Source of the DNA: Gammaproteobacteria bacterium | GTDB taxonomy: Bacteria; Pseudomonadota; Gammaproteobacteria; CAIRSR01 | Direction: 5' to 3' | NCBI GenBank assembly: GCA_963575715.1 | Contig: CAUYTW010000352.1 | Span: 1 to 50,560 of the forward strand | DNA length: 50,560 nt | Part shown: positions 19,411-28,063 of the stretch, in pieces | Layout: every line of letters starts with the position of its first letter | Position numbering within the stretch: position 1 is the stretch's first letter | Notes under the pieces: model-generated | What the model saw: only the letters and a program-made list of their open reading frames with translations | The model's database searches: none | What the model was told of the DNA's origin: nothing | Program-made: the position numbers and the translations under genes

Positions 19411-19503
19411 TTCTCCGTCCGCGCATCACCAATAGACGGCACGAGTTGGAAAGGTTTGGGGTGATTTTGATTGGGTTAAGGATAACCGCTAAGGGAGAGC
19501 CAC

Positions 19504-19523
19504 ATTGAGATCGATGTCTCAAT
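19504..19523. other. inverted repeat between metZ and rodZ
   Basis: ATTGAGA (19504-19510) and TCTCAAT (19517-19523) form a 7-bp stem around TCGATG in the 154-nt gap between metZ and rodZ. No T-run follows on the minus strand. It could be an operator or part of a leader. No other structure stands out in the gap. Confidence 0.3.
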
Positions 19524-19564
19524 CTACGGCACATCAGGTTCATTGCCAACGCGTGATTCAACAC

Positions 19565-20770
19565 TCATCCGCAACCAGCAGCGGCGAGTCCGCGTTGTAG
19601 ATCCAGTTGAAGATCGCGGACATCTTCCAATCCTACCGAGACCCGGATCAGCCCCTCCGTAATCCCCGCCGTGGCCCGTGCCTCCGGGGTAATTCGTCCA
19701 TGGGTTGTACTCGCGGGGTGGGTAATCGTGCTTTTGGTGTCGCCTAAGTTGGCGGTGATGGAAAGTAGACGCACGGCATCGATAAAACGCCAGGCCGCCG
19801 CGCGCCCACCTTCCAGCTCGAAAGAGAGAATACCGCCAAAAGCACCTTGCTGACGCGCGGCAAGGGCATGTTGGGGATGGCTAGGCAGACCCGGATAATG
19901 AACACACGCGACTCCCGGCTGTTCCACCAACCACGAAGCCAAATGCATCGCTGCGGTGCAGTGTGCCGTCATGCGCAGCGCCAACGTTTCCAGTCCCTTG
20001 AGGAAAATCCAGGCATTGAAAGGACTCATACTGGGACCCGCAGTGCGAATAAAACTGTAAACTCCTTCACCCACCAAGGTACGATTACCTACCACAGCTC
20101 CCCCCAAGCAACGCCCCTGTCCATCAAGGTATTTAGTCGCTGAATGAATAACTAAATCTGCGCCTAATTCCAATGGACGTTGTAGGGCAGGGGTACAAAA
20201 AGCATTGTCCACCGCCAGCCACGCTCCATGAGCATGGGCCAACTCCGCTACCGCCATGATATCGGCCAATTCACACAGTGGATTGGATGGCGTCTCTAAA
20301 AATAATAAACGGGTAGTAGAACGCAATGCCGTTTTCCAAGCAGCGAGCTCAATTAGTGGAACGAAACTCGTTTCCACTCCAAAACGCGACAAGATATTGG
20401 AGAAGAGCAAGATCGTTGAACCAAAAATGCTCCGCGAGGCAATAACATGATCGCCAGCGCGGAGCAGTGCCATGCACACAGCAAGAATTGCCGCCATCCC
20501 CGAAGCAGTAGCCACGCACGCCTCGCCTCCCTCTAGGCTCGCCAGACGTTTTTCAAAAGTACGAATCGTAGGATTGGTGAATCGCGAGTAGATATTACCC
20601 GGAATTTCTCCTGAAAAACGCGCTGCCGCCTCGGCGGCATTAGCAAAAACATAGCTTGAGGTTGTAAAAATAGGTTCAGATTGTTCTCCTTCCGTGGTGC
20701 GTACTTGACCGGCTCGCACTGCGCGAGTGGCGAAATTATTACTAAATTCAATTTCAATGGGATCGATCAC
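19565..20770 (-). CDS. metZ: O-succinylhomoserine sulfhydrylase
   Basis: The 401-aa PLP enzyme of the Cys/Met gamma family makes homocysteine directly from an acylhomoserine and sulfide. Signatures are FATRAVRAGQVRT at the N-terminus, the N-terminal active-site YSRFTNPT, ASGMAAI, the cofactor pocket DNAFCTPALQ and the Schiff-base lysine in HSATKYLDGQGRCLGG. The DGQGR form and the C-terminal LGDTKSTITHPASTTHGR are those of MetZ rather than MetB or MGL, although substrate choice (succinyl or acetyl) cannot be read for certain. The start codon is a GTG at 20770. It lies 40 nt downstream of the ferredoxin gene. Confidence 0.9.
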   Translation of the reverse strand: MIDPIEIEFSNNFATRAVRAGQVRTTEGEQSEPIFTTSSYVFANAAEAAARFSGEIPGNIYSRFTNPTIRTFEKRLASLEGGEACVATASGMAAILAVCMALLRAGDHVIASRSIFGSTILLFSNILSRFGVETSFVPLIELAAWKTALRSTTRLLFLETPSNPLCELADIMAVAELAHAHGAWLAVDNAFCTPALQRPLELGADLVIHSATKYLDGQGRCLGGAVVGNRTLVGEGVYSFIRTAGPSMSPFNAWIFLKGLETLALRMTAHCTAAMHLASWLVEQPGVACVHYPGLPSHPQHALAARQQGAFGGILSFELEGGRAAAWRFIDAVRLLSITANLGDTKSTITHPASTTHGRITPEARATAGITEGLIRVSVGLEDVRDLQLDLQRGLAAAGCG

Positions 20771-20810
20771 TGTAGGTATCCGCGATGAATACGTGTTAAA
20801 AATGGATGCA

Positions 20811-21131
20811 TCAAATTTTTAGCCGTTCCAGTACTCGTCCATGAATGAGATGTTCATCAATGATTTCGTCAATATCATCCTGGTTTTTGTAAGTATACCA
20901 GGTACCCTCAGGATAAATGACGACGACTGGTCCACTCCCGCAACGGTCAAGGCAACCGGCGTTATTGACACGAATTCTACCTGAAAGAATTGATTTGAGG
21001 GACTCAATCCGTTTTTTAGCGTGGTCACGTGCTTGCTGGGCATGGTACTCGCCACAGCAAGGAGCGCCATTCACACGAAGATTGGTACAAAAGAAAAGAT
21101 GATATTGATAATGGGGATCAGAAGCGGCCAT
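20811..21131 (-). CDS. thioredoxin-fold 2Fe-2S ferredoxin
   Basis: The protein, 106 aa from ATG 21131 (MAASDPHYQYHLFFCTN), resembles the thioredoxin-like 2Fe-2S ferredoxins such as the Shethna protein FeSII of Azotobacter. Candidate cluster ligands are the Cys in FFCTN, the pair in GAPCCGEY, and Cys in NAGCLDRCGSGP. GSGPVVVIYPEGTWY is a well conserved segment of the family. An in-frame ATG 13 codons upstream has no family similarity. Its role may be electron transfer or protection of oxygen-sensitive enzymes; no partner is evident. It is divergently transcribed from the CoaD-CoaE fusion across an AT-rich 160-nt region. Confidence 0.88.
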   Translation of the reverse strand: MAASDPHYQYHLFFCTNLRVNGAPCCGEYHAQQARDHAKKRIESLKSILSGRIRVNNAGCLDRCGSGPVVVIYPEGTWYTYKNQDDIDEIIDEHLIHGRVLERLKI

Positions 21132-21228
21132 ATTGTTATCCTGAAAGGCAGTAAAAAATAACTTTTTCAATGCTGGAAGCTTGAGATGATATTATATTTT
21201 TATATAAACTGGCATCTAGATATTATTT

Positions 21229-21257
21229 TTTACATATAAAATGCGTGATGATACACT
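21229..21257 (+). promoter_or_regulatory. candidate sigma-70 promoter for the CoaD-CoaE-HD gene
   Basis: TTTACA at 21229-21234 and TACACT at 21252-21257 are separated by exactly 17 nt. The first matches the -35 consensus at 5 of 6 positions and the second the -10 at 4 of 6. The ATG follows at 21292, preceded by an AGGA ribosome binding site at 21282-21285. Confidence 0.5.
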
Positions 21258-21291
21258 TTATAAGTATAGACCAACTACTACAGGAAAATAA

Positions 21292-23178
21292 ATGCGACAA
21301 AGCAAGATTATTAATTCATCTCAATGGCGACCAATTTATGGATATCCCGGTACCTTCGATCCTTTTACCTATGGACATCTATCGGTAGTAACCCAGATGT
21401 TACGTGGTGATCGAAATTTACAGCTTGAAATACTCGTGGCACGCAATCCTGAAAAAAAAATAACCTATACCATTGAAGAACGCGCGTGGATGATTGAACA
21501 AATGCTCGATCGGCTTCCGCAATCAATGCGCAGGCGCGTTCGCGTTGCCATCGTTTCTGGGGCCACGGTCGATTATGCTTATGAACAGGGCATTGGATTT
21601 TTAATCAAAGGATTGCGTAACGCAGTCGATTATCAATATGAGCACGACCTGGCGACACTGAATGCCGATGTACAGGCGCGTCGACGACAACATTCGGTCA
21701 CCACGCTCTATATTGATCAAGTTGATGATTCCCTAAGCAACGTAAGCTCAAGCAACCTCAAACTGCTTGGTCAACTCGGCATGACGCTGCAAAATTACGC
21801 ACCTGCGTTTGATCGTGAAATATTGAAAATGCGTCAAAGCGGACTTTTATTTATTGGGGCTGCTGGCGGCATCGCTTCTGGAAAGACAACCTTCTGCGAA
21901 CAAATTGCCATTTATGCTAAAAAAAAACAACTCCCCGTTTATCATATCAGTCTCGATATGATCGGACGTAGAATCCATGAAGAAATTGGTAACGTTTCTC
22001 CACGTATTCAAATCACGCGAGACTTGATTGCTGATATGTTTGGAACCGTAGTTATAAACCCTGACGGTACGATTCATCGTAAAAATCTTGCTGCTATTGT
22101 ATTCAATGATCCGAACCGACTCAAACAATTAACTGCTGTGATGATGGAACCTATTTTGTTTTACATGGGGCAGGCAATTCAACAGCTCAATGCTGGTATT
22201 GTACTTATTGAAAGCGCTACTTTCTTGGAATATAACCTCACTGAATTAGTGGACGAAAATATGTTAATTGTTTCAGTCCCTGCCGAAGTTCAACGTGAAC
22301 GCATCGCTGCTAAGTTCACAGGCGAACAAGTAGAGCATCGACTTAAACATCAAATGAGCTACGACCAATTGCTAACGGGCATCACCACCCGTCAATCAAA
22401 GGAAACACTGCGATTGCTGCTCAATTTTCCTGGCAACAGCAACTTTACCCCAGATGATCTTGAATTTTTTTATCAAGCCTTATTGCAAGAATATCAACTT
22501 CGCCAACATGTTCAACGTACTAAATATTTATTTATTCCAAAATTTCTGGTCATTTTGGATCCTAAAAAATTTTTCATGGAAATAGAAACCAATTATAATC
22601 AGCACAAACTTGGGTATCACAATCAGCTTCACATCAAGGAAATGCTAACGAATTTTGAAACCATCAAGCCGCAACTCGGGCTAGACATTGCGACCGAGCT
22701 TGCATTTTATTTAGCGATTTTGCTTCATGACATCATTTACGATCCCGCAAAAAAAGATAATGAAGCCCAAAGCGCAGTGTATGCAGATAACTTCATTTGT
22801 CGGCATGTGATTAGCCCTGAAATTGATATTGCGTTGGTAAAACGTCTTATCTTCGCAACCGCAGGTCATTTTGAATTACAAGGCAGCCTTACTTTTCTTG
22901 AACAACTAATACTTGATCTGGATAAATTAATTCTCGCCTCGCCCTGGCCACGCCTCCTTGATTATGAAACTCGTATTTACACAGAATATGCTCCGATTTA
23001 TCCACGCAAAATTTATATAGAAAAACGTAGTGTCATTCTTAAACGTTGGCTGGATCAACAAACGGAAGGGAATCCAATATTTGTCAGTGAATTAATAAGG
23101 GAAGGTTATGAAAAAACTGCTACGGTTCAACTTCAACGGCTAATTAATTACCTAAAGTTAGAATCAGAATCTTTATAA
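21292..23178 (+). CDS. CoaD-CoaE-HD fusion: pantetheine-phosphate adenylyltransferase, dephospho-CoA kinase and HD domain
   Basis: This 628-aa protein combines the last two steps of CoA synthesis with a hydrolase-like domain. Residues 14-170 are CoaD-like: the nucleotidyltransferase signature GTFDPFTYGH (20-29), KGLRNAVDYQYEHDLA (106-121), and SNVSSSNLK in place of the usual ISSTxVR. Residues about 185-370 are CoaE-like: P-loop GGIASGKT (192-199), HISLDMIGRRIHEE as the dephospho-CoA-binding region, and VSVPAEVQRERI. Residues about 430-600 resemble the HD superfamily COG4339: YHNQLHIKEM (H443, H447), LLHDIIYDP (H479-D480), then DNEAQSA. The ATG has an AGGA site 6 nt upstream. Coding is continuous over all three parts. 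Animals fuse CoaD and CoaE activities, but bacteria generally do not. Whether this replaces or supplements separate coaD and coaE genes is unknown. Confidence 0.85.
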   Translation: MRQSKIINSSQWRPIYGYPGTFDPFTYGHLSVVTQMLRGDRNLQLEILVARNPEKKITYTIEERAWMIEQMLDRLPQSMRRRVRVAIVSGATVDYAYEQGIGFLIKGLRNAVDYQYEHDLATLNADVQARRRQHSVTTLYIDQVDDSLSNVSSSNLKLLGQLGMTLQNYAPAFDREILKMRQSGLLFIGAAGGIASGKTTFCEQIAIYAKKKQLPVYHISLDMIGRRIHEEIGNVSPRIQITRDLIADMFGTVVINPDGTIHRKNLAAIVFNDPNRLKQLTAVMMEPILFYMGQAIQQLNAGIVLIESATFLEYNLTELVDENMLIVSVPAEVQRERIAAKFTGEQVEHRLKHQMSYDQLLTGITTRQSKETLRLLLNFPGNSNFTPDDLEFFYQALLQEYQLRQHVQRTKYLFIPKFLVILDPKKFFMEIETNYNQHKLGYHNQLHIKEMLTNFETIKPQLGLDIATELAFYLAILLHDIIYDPAKKDNEAQSAVYADNFICRHVISPEIDIALVKRLIFATAGHFELQGSLTFLEQLILDLDKLILASPWPRLLDYETRIYTEYAPIYPRKIYIEKRSVILKRWLDQQTEGNPIFVSELIREGYEKTATVQLQRLINYLKLESESL

Positions 23179-23207
23179 TAATTCAAAAGATGCGTGATAT
23201 TATCTCA

Positions 23208-23245
23208 CAAGCCCCTCAATCCCGTAGGCTCATGGGATTCTTGAC
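23208..23245 (+). repeat. hairpin with TTCTTGAC tail at convergent gene ends
   Basis: AATCCC and GGGATT form a 6-bp stem in CAATCCCGTAGG...CATGGGATT, preceded by AAGCCCC and followed by CTTGAC. The layout resembles the repeats at 26945 and 48379. It covers the last codons of the lytic transglycosylase gene and may also serve as the terminator between the converging genes. Confidence 0.4.
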
Positions 23246-24018
23246 TGTTCATCACGCAGCGTGATCCGCTTTAACCTGGCCTCACTTTGCCAACGTAGAC
23301 GCCTAGTAATCAATTGTTGTTTGTCATTTTCTGAAAATTTGCAGACACGACCTATTCGGCAAGAATCAAATTTTGGAAAAACAGCATCACTACGCATCAA
23401 TGAAGAATACTGATTAAACTTCTGGATAAGACTTGACGCTGACCGAGTTTTTGAAGGAACCCCGAGGATGCGCCAATTCTTTCGATGAGCATTCCCTTCT
23501 ATTCCTTTTGGTGGAATAGATTCATAATCATGCAAAATATCTAATACTCGTTCTACGTATTCCTTGGTTTCTGGATATGGTGGAAGACCTCCATAGCGAA
23601 TCACGGAATTTTCTCCGGCATTATATCCGGCGAGTGCTAAGGACAGGTCGCCTGCAAAGCTATCAAGCAAAAATCGTAAATAACGTACACCACCAGTAAT
23701 ATTTTGTAATGGATCCATGGGATTCTCCACGCCAAATCGACGCGCGGTGTCCGGCATTAATTGCATCAATCCCATAGCGCCCTTAGATGAACGAGCATCG
23801 GAATAAAAACCAGATTCCACCATGATAACGGCCTTGACCAAGGCCGCGTTTACTCCCCACGCGTTAGTCTCGCGTTCAATGAATGCGTGAAAGGCAGGAG
23901 TAACCGTCTCGGCTGATGGTGTCACGCTGATGGCCAACAAAAATAGCGCCAGAATATCTCTGGCGAGAGTACTTTTTGATTTTAGTGTTTGTTTCAATCC
24001 TGCGTCTGACTTCATCAT
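23230..24018 (-). CDS. lytic transglycosylase (SLT domain), periplasmic
   Basis: The 262-aa protein has an N-terminal hydrophobic segment (about residues 20-36) acting as signal peptide and then an SLT lytic transglycosylase domain. The catalytic Glu lies in AVIMVESGFYSDARSS, followed by KGAMGLMQLMPDTARRFG and ALAGYNAGENSV, the three typical family blocks. It cleaves the MurNAc-GlcNAc bond of peptidoglycan with 1,6-anhydro product formation. The C-terminal ~90 residues are basic and of no recognised family. It lies only 12 nt downstream of the PilO-PilP fusion, so a role in opening the cell wall for the pilus-like machine is likely. The last codons coincide with a hairpin repeat. Confidence 0.88.
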   Translation of the reverse strand: MMKSDAGLKQTLKSKSTLARDILALFLLAISVTPSAETVTPAFHAFIERETNAWGVNAALVKAVIMVESGFYSDARSSKGAMGLMQLMPDTARRFGVENPMDPLQNITGGVRYLRFLLDSFAGDLSLALAGYNAGENSVIRYGGLPPYPETKEYVERVLDILHDYESIPPKGIEGNAHRKNWRILGVPSKTRSASSLIQKFNQYSSLMRSDAVFPKFDSCRIGRVCKFSENDKQQLITRRLRWQSEARLKRITLRDEQSRIP

Positions 24019-24030
24019 TTGATGAATAAA

Positions 24031-24876
24031 CTACGGTTTACTAATGGGAACAGAGCGGAATTTCATCACGTAGCTTTGCTTACCGTTGGGCGTTTCTTCG
24101 ACCAAATTCACACGATCCGCAAGAACTTTATCGATTTTTTTATTACCATCAAGCATATCACCAACGTAATAATCACTACGATCAATAGTCGCGTAAGGTC
24201 CTTTCTGATCCTTGCCAATACCAGTAAGACGATAAATCCAGGTAAGATCCACGCTAGGATTGACAATTCGTTGCTTGGCGTCAAAGGCGAAACGTTGAAA
24301 AGGATTACGTTTATCTTTGAGTTCTACCATTTTTTTCAATGCAACAAGGCGCTCACTAGCCAGCGGCTTACCGTCATTCCGTGGTGTTATGGTAAAGGAA
24401 ATAACATGTTGCGGCAGTGATTTATATTTATTGTCTTTATCCAATTCACCCATTGAATATGGATGCACCTGAAGGTTGGTGATTGTTACATCTAACGATT
24501 CCATATCAGATGAGAAATGTAAAAATTTATAGTAATCAACCAAAATTTCGATGGAAAATTTAATACGATCTTGTGGATCCGGTGTGAGCTTTCTAATAAT
24601 AATATCATTTTTTTTAGCGATATCGTTAAAATGCCTCAAGAAATCTGAAATAGAATGAATAACAAAACCAGAGGAATTATCATCCTTAGTCAATACAGCA
24701 TATTGTTCTTCAAGATCATTATATTCATTGCGCAGATAGCTATTAATCTTCTGGAGATCCGCAATGATTAATTGACGATCTAGATACAAGGCTCGATAGC
24801 CAAAAAATAACATGGAAATCAAAAAATAAACAGATGAGATAATCAAGATTTTATGGGCTTTTATAAATTCATTCAT
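24031..24876 (-). CDS. PilO-PilP-like fusion, pilus/secretion alignment complex
   Basis: The 281-aa protein has one N-terminal membrane helix (about residues 10-27), a coiled-coil stretch, and a PilO/GspM-like ferredoxin-fold region to about residue 165. After NPFQRF near residue 192 comes a PilP/GspC homology-region-like beta domain: DLTWIYRLTGIGKDQKG, AIDRSDYYVGD-type strand (written IDRSDYYVGDMLDGNKKI), and VLADRVNLVEE. In canonical type IV pili PilO and PilP are separate, with PilP a lipoprotein that contacts the secretin PilQ. Here both parts form one chain in the periplasm. It follows the PilM-PilN fusion by 12 nt. The assignment rests on domain order and neighbours more than on strong motifs. 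Confidence 0.65.
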   Translation of the reverse strand: MNEFIKAHKILIISSVYFLISMLFFGYRALYLDRQLIIADLQKINSYLRNEYNDLEEQYAVLTKDDNSSGFVIHSISDFLRHFNDIAKKNDIIIRKLTPDPQDRIKFSIEILVDYYKFLHFSSDMESLDVTITNLQVHPYSMGELDKDNKYKSLPQHVISFTITPRNDGKPLASERLVALKKMVELKDKRNPFQRFAFDAKQRIVNPSVDLTWIYRLTGIGKDQKGPYATIDRSDYYVGDMLDGNKKIDKVLADRVNLVEETPNGKQSYVMKFRSVPISKP

Positions 24877-24888
24877 GGCTGTTCCTTT

Positions 24889-26841
24889 TTAATGTGCCTT
24901 AATACCAGTAGTTTTCTCTATCATTAAATTACGTTTTTCTATTGTTTGTTGCATATTGGAGATAGGATTTCCATTAGATGATTCAGTAATTATTTGACGC
25001 TTACTTGGATCGTAATATGCCTCTAGCGAAAAATTCACAACGGGTTCTGCATCGGCAGTATCAATGGAAAAACCAGTAAAAGCAATTTCCTTGAAATCCA
25101 TCATAAACATTGACTCTTCTTTCGTAAGCGCATCCAAAAAATCCGCAATAACTCCAACGTGGCCTTCTGTTCTTGGCAGGGCCGCGCCTTTCATGACCAA
25201 TTTAGCGGAAGAGAGTATGACTTTACCGGCGTTTTGCGTGGCACCTTCCAGATAGACATCAGTCAACCATAAATGATCGGTGATATGTTTACTAATGGCT
25301 AAAAATTTCTCGGTCCAGAGCACTTTATTTTCTTGATCGCTGGTTACCGAGACCGGTTTGGTACGATAAATTTTTTGGCGTAATGCGTCGCTCTTAGTTA
25401 TATTGGCAGAATAACTATTCATTTGAGATCGAAAAGATCGATCAAGGCTTACATATTGTTCATACGCGCCATATAACAAACCAAAAACAAATACACCCAA
25501 CAAGATGAAATAAGTTTGTTCGTTGTCAATATCCTCGCCCGTCGTGTCACCCTCTGCGCCACGACGAGAGAACTTTTCCATGATCCTAGAAAAGAAGCCA
25601 CTTTTTAGTTGTTGTTGTCTAGTAGAACGTCGTGATGACCGCCTTCCTGTTCCTGAAGTTTCCTTACTCATCTCCCGAGCCATTTTATGATAAGGAGTCA
25701 TTCCTTCTTTTTCACTAAAAACCAATTTAATCTTGCCAACTGAGATTAATGGTCCCTCGGTACCCTTGAGCAAATTAAGAGTGATGGGAAATGGACGCTT
25801 AATAAAGGTATCGAATAATCTATCAGTACCTTCCAAAATTTCGGTTTGAATATCCGATGGTAATCCGGCACGCAACCAGGTATCCAGTCCACGAATACGC
25901 CTGGTTTCTCCAAGAATGGACATTCGTCTGGGAAGCCCGCACGCGCGCTGGGATCGGAAATATTCCAAAGTCGCAAAAATTTCTTCATTTAGCTTGCGCA
26001 ATAATGGTATTAGCGCCTGATCCTGTGGACTAAGTGAATGCCCATCGACTCCGGAATGAAATAAGTCCGAAAGATAATCTCGTTCCCTGAGCGCAGTGAA
26101 TATTTCCTTGATGGGTACTCCAGTTTTCTCGGCCACGGTGGCAGCCAGCATGGTAATACCCACCGGCACATGACGAACCATCACTGCCCCGATTCCAACA
26201 TGCGCCAACATAATTTCGGTGTATTCGGCACCAACGAGGATGGCACCATAAGATTCATTTGGATAAAGTTCTGCCTCCTTCAATAGAATTGCTTCCGCAG
26301 GGACGATCTCCCAAACCTTTGAGGCAATATCGCCTAATCCCACCAGAATTCCACGCAGCAACGCCGTATTCACGAAAGCATAAATGCCATTAGCGCGCGT
26401 TCCTTGTTTTGTGACTCCAAAGTCGGTGTAGCCAAAGGAAATATTATCGCAGTTGAGCAGCTCTTGACCGAATTCCCGAACTCGCGCAGGACTTGCCGCC
26501 CGCAATGTCTCTATTTTGGCATCAGAAAAGGCCACGTCCCTTGAATCCCACAATAGATAGCAGTGGGTCAATCGTTTCCGCAGCCGCGATGGAATCCCTA
26601 CTAGGGCTGTTCGTAATATTTGTTCTGAATTCAATCCTTTACCATCAGTCGGAATCGCTTCAGCGGCATCCGATAACTGTACAGGATTGCCCGCCGGATC
26701 GAATGCCCGAACAGAACAGCTCGTGGACCCGAGATGAAGAAATAAGCTGGCCCCTTGTTCATGGACCGAATCTTGATTAATCGTTTTATCTTCAGCGGTA
26801 GACTTTGATTTTGAAAACCACATGGCATTTCCCATCGCCAC
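24889..26841 (-). CDS. PilM-PilN-like fusion (GspL-like), pilus/secretion platform
   Basis: The 650-aa protein begins with an actin-like PilM/GspL-type domain (about residues 30-375; LFLHLGSTSCSVRAFD, then SYGAILVGAEYTEIMLAHVG). A basic Ser/Arg-rich cytoplasmic linker follows (GTGRRSSRRSTRQQQ near 405). One membrane helix at about 452-472 (YFILLGVFVFGLLYGAYEQYV) leads to a periplasmic PilN-like region. In type IV pili PilM and PilN are separate and bind each other; in type II secretion GspL unites both. The start is uncertain: GTG 26841, ATG 26835 or ATG 26823. It is separated by 172 nt from the pilC-like gene, a gap that holds a hairpin repeat. Confidence 0.7.
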   Translation of the reverse strand: MAMGNAMWFSKSKSTAEDKTINQDSVHEQGASLFLHLGSTSCSVRAFDPAGNPVQLSDAAEAIPTDGKGLNSEQILRTALVGIPSRLRKRLTHCYLLWDSRDVAFSDAKIETLRAASPARVREFGQELLNCDNISFGYTDFGVTKQGTRANGIYAFVNTALLRGILVGLGDIASKVWEIVPAEAILLKEAELYPNESYGAILVGAEYTEIMLAHVGIGAVMVRHVPVGITMLAATVAEKTGVPIKEIFTALRERDYLSDLFHSGVDGHSLSPQDQALIPLLRKLNEEIFATLEYFRSQRACGLPRRMSILGETRRIRGLDTWLRAGLPSDIQTEILEGTDRLFDTFIKRPFPITLNLLKGTEGPLISVGKIKLVFSEKEGMTPYHKMAREMSKETSGTGRRSSRRSTRQQQLKSGFFSRIMEKFSRRGAEGDTTGEDIDNEQTYFILLGVFVFGLLYGAYEQYVSLDRSFRSQMNSYSANITKSDALRQKIYRTKPVSVTSDQENKVLWTEKFLAISKHITDHLWLTDVYLEGATQNAGKVILSSAKLVMKGAALPRTEGHVGVIADFLDALTKEESMFMMDFKEIAFTGFSIDTADAEPVVNFSLEAYYDPSKRQIITESSNGNPISNMQQTIEKRNLMIEKTTGIKAH

Positions 26842-26944
26842 CGACGGTGTTGACCGTTTAGAACGGCGGCATCGTTATAAAAATTAATAATAGCTATTAT
26901 TGAAAATTACCATCTAGAAGACTGTTCATCCAAATTCGACGCCG

Positions 26945-26976
26945 AAACCCTTGACTTTAGCTGTGGGGTGATTGAC
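26945..26976 (+). repeat. hairpin repeat with TGATTGAC tail
   Basis: AACCCTTGACTTTAGCTGTG followed by GGGTGATTGAC matches the repeats at 40811-40843 and 48379-48411 in tail and orientation. The stem is degraded on its left arm. It lies in the 172-nt gap between the PilC-like and PilM-PilN-like genes, where no gene is seen. Confidence 0.55.
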
Positions 26977-27013
26977 GAAAAAACAGCGTGAAGATGAAAT
27001 TTCCGGCAATAAT

Positions 27014-28063
27014 CTAACGTCCATGTCCAACCGCCTTACCCATATCAAATATCGGCAAGAACACTGCCACCATCATTCCCGCTACGGCAAGCCCAACAAT
27101 AATGGTGAGAATTGGATTAATCAGGGCTGTCCATCGTTCTAGTTCATTATCCAGCAATCGTTCAAAATAATCTGCTGCTGATAATAATAAAATATCTAGA
27201 GTACCTGCTTCCTCGCCAGCGGCAATCATCTGTAAAACAATTCCCGAAAAGACCTCGTATTCACGGAAAGAATCAGCAATTCCCTTGCCGCGTTCGATGT
27301 CGAAAATAATCGAATAAATCAAATCTTCAATATATACATTAGATACCGTTCCTGCCGCCAGCTTTAGGGATGGCAATAATTCTACTTCGTTTTGTAGTTG
27401 GACGGAGAAGGTACGCAAAAAACGACTGAGTGCTGCCAGGCGTATCAAATTGCCAAACACTAAAATTCGCAATTTATACTTATCCCATAAATAGCGTCCT
27501 TCACTGGTGGCTATCCAAAAGATAAAGGAAAATACCATCACGCCAATGGTTAGCATTACCAAATGCCAATTTTGCCGCCACCAATCGGCAAAAGTCATCA
27601 GCCATTGGGTGATTATGGGCAATTTGCTGCCAAAAGATGCGAACATTTCCTTGAATCGCGGCAAGATAAAAAAAATCATGCCGTTGAGCACGAAAATGAA
27701 CGAAGCAAACATAAAAATAGGGTACGTCAATGCAGAACGTATTTTATCCCGAGACTCATTGATCTTTTTTAGATAAATTGCAATATGTTCAATTGAGTCG
27801 CCCAATCTCCCCGACATCATCCCGGCGCGAATGATGTTTACATAAATTTGATCAAATACATCGGGAAATTCGGCAAGCGCATCGCCAAAATCCACGCCGT
27901 GGCGGACATCTTCCACCACCGCATCCATGGTGTTGCGCAAAACCCCGTGAGGGGTTTCCTGGGTCAGGCTTTCGAGCACATCCACGAGCGGCAACTGGCT
28001 CCTAATCATCGACGACAACTGGCTGGTAAAAATCAATAAACTGGAAAGCGGTACCGCAGCCAT
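27014..28063 (-). CDS. PilC/GspF-family inner-membrane platform protein
   Basis: The 349-aa protein belongs to the T2SF family, which forms the inner-membrane platform rotated by the assembly ATPase. Two repeated cytoplasmic helical domains are seen: LLIFTSQLSSMIRSQLPLVD at the N-terminus and LSRFLRTFSVQLQNEVELL in the second half. The family GE-motif is in MIAAGEEAGTLDILL. Membrane helices lie near residues 110-135, 170-190 and 315-340. It is about 50 residues shorter than E. coli or Pseudomonas PilC, lacking the usual N-terminal extension. Its ATG overlaps the stop of the ATPase gene in TAATG, so translation is coupled. Confidence 0.9.
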   Translation of the reverse strand: MAAVPLSSLLIFTSQLSSMIRSQLPLVDVLESLTQETPHGVLRNTMDAVVEDVRHGVDFGDALAEFPDVFDQIYVNIIRAGMMSGRLGDSIEHIAIYLKKINESRDKIRSALTYPIFMFASFIFVLNGMIFFILPRFKEMFASFGSKLPIITQWLMTFADWWRQNWHLVMLTIGVMVFSFIFWIATSEGRYLWDKYKLRILVFGNLIRLAALSRFLRTFSVQLQNEVELLPSLKLAAGTVSNVYIEDLIYSIIFDIERGKGIADSFREYEVFSGIVLQMIAAGEEAGTLDILLLSAADYFERLLDNELERWTALINPILTIIVGLAVAGMMVAVFLPIFDMGKAVGHGR

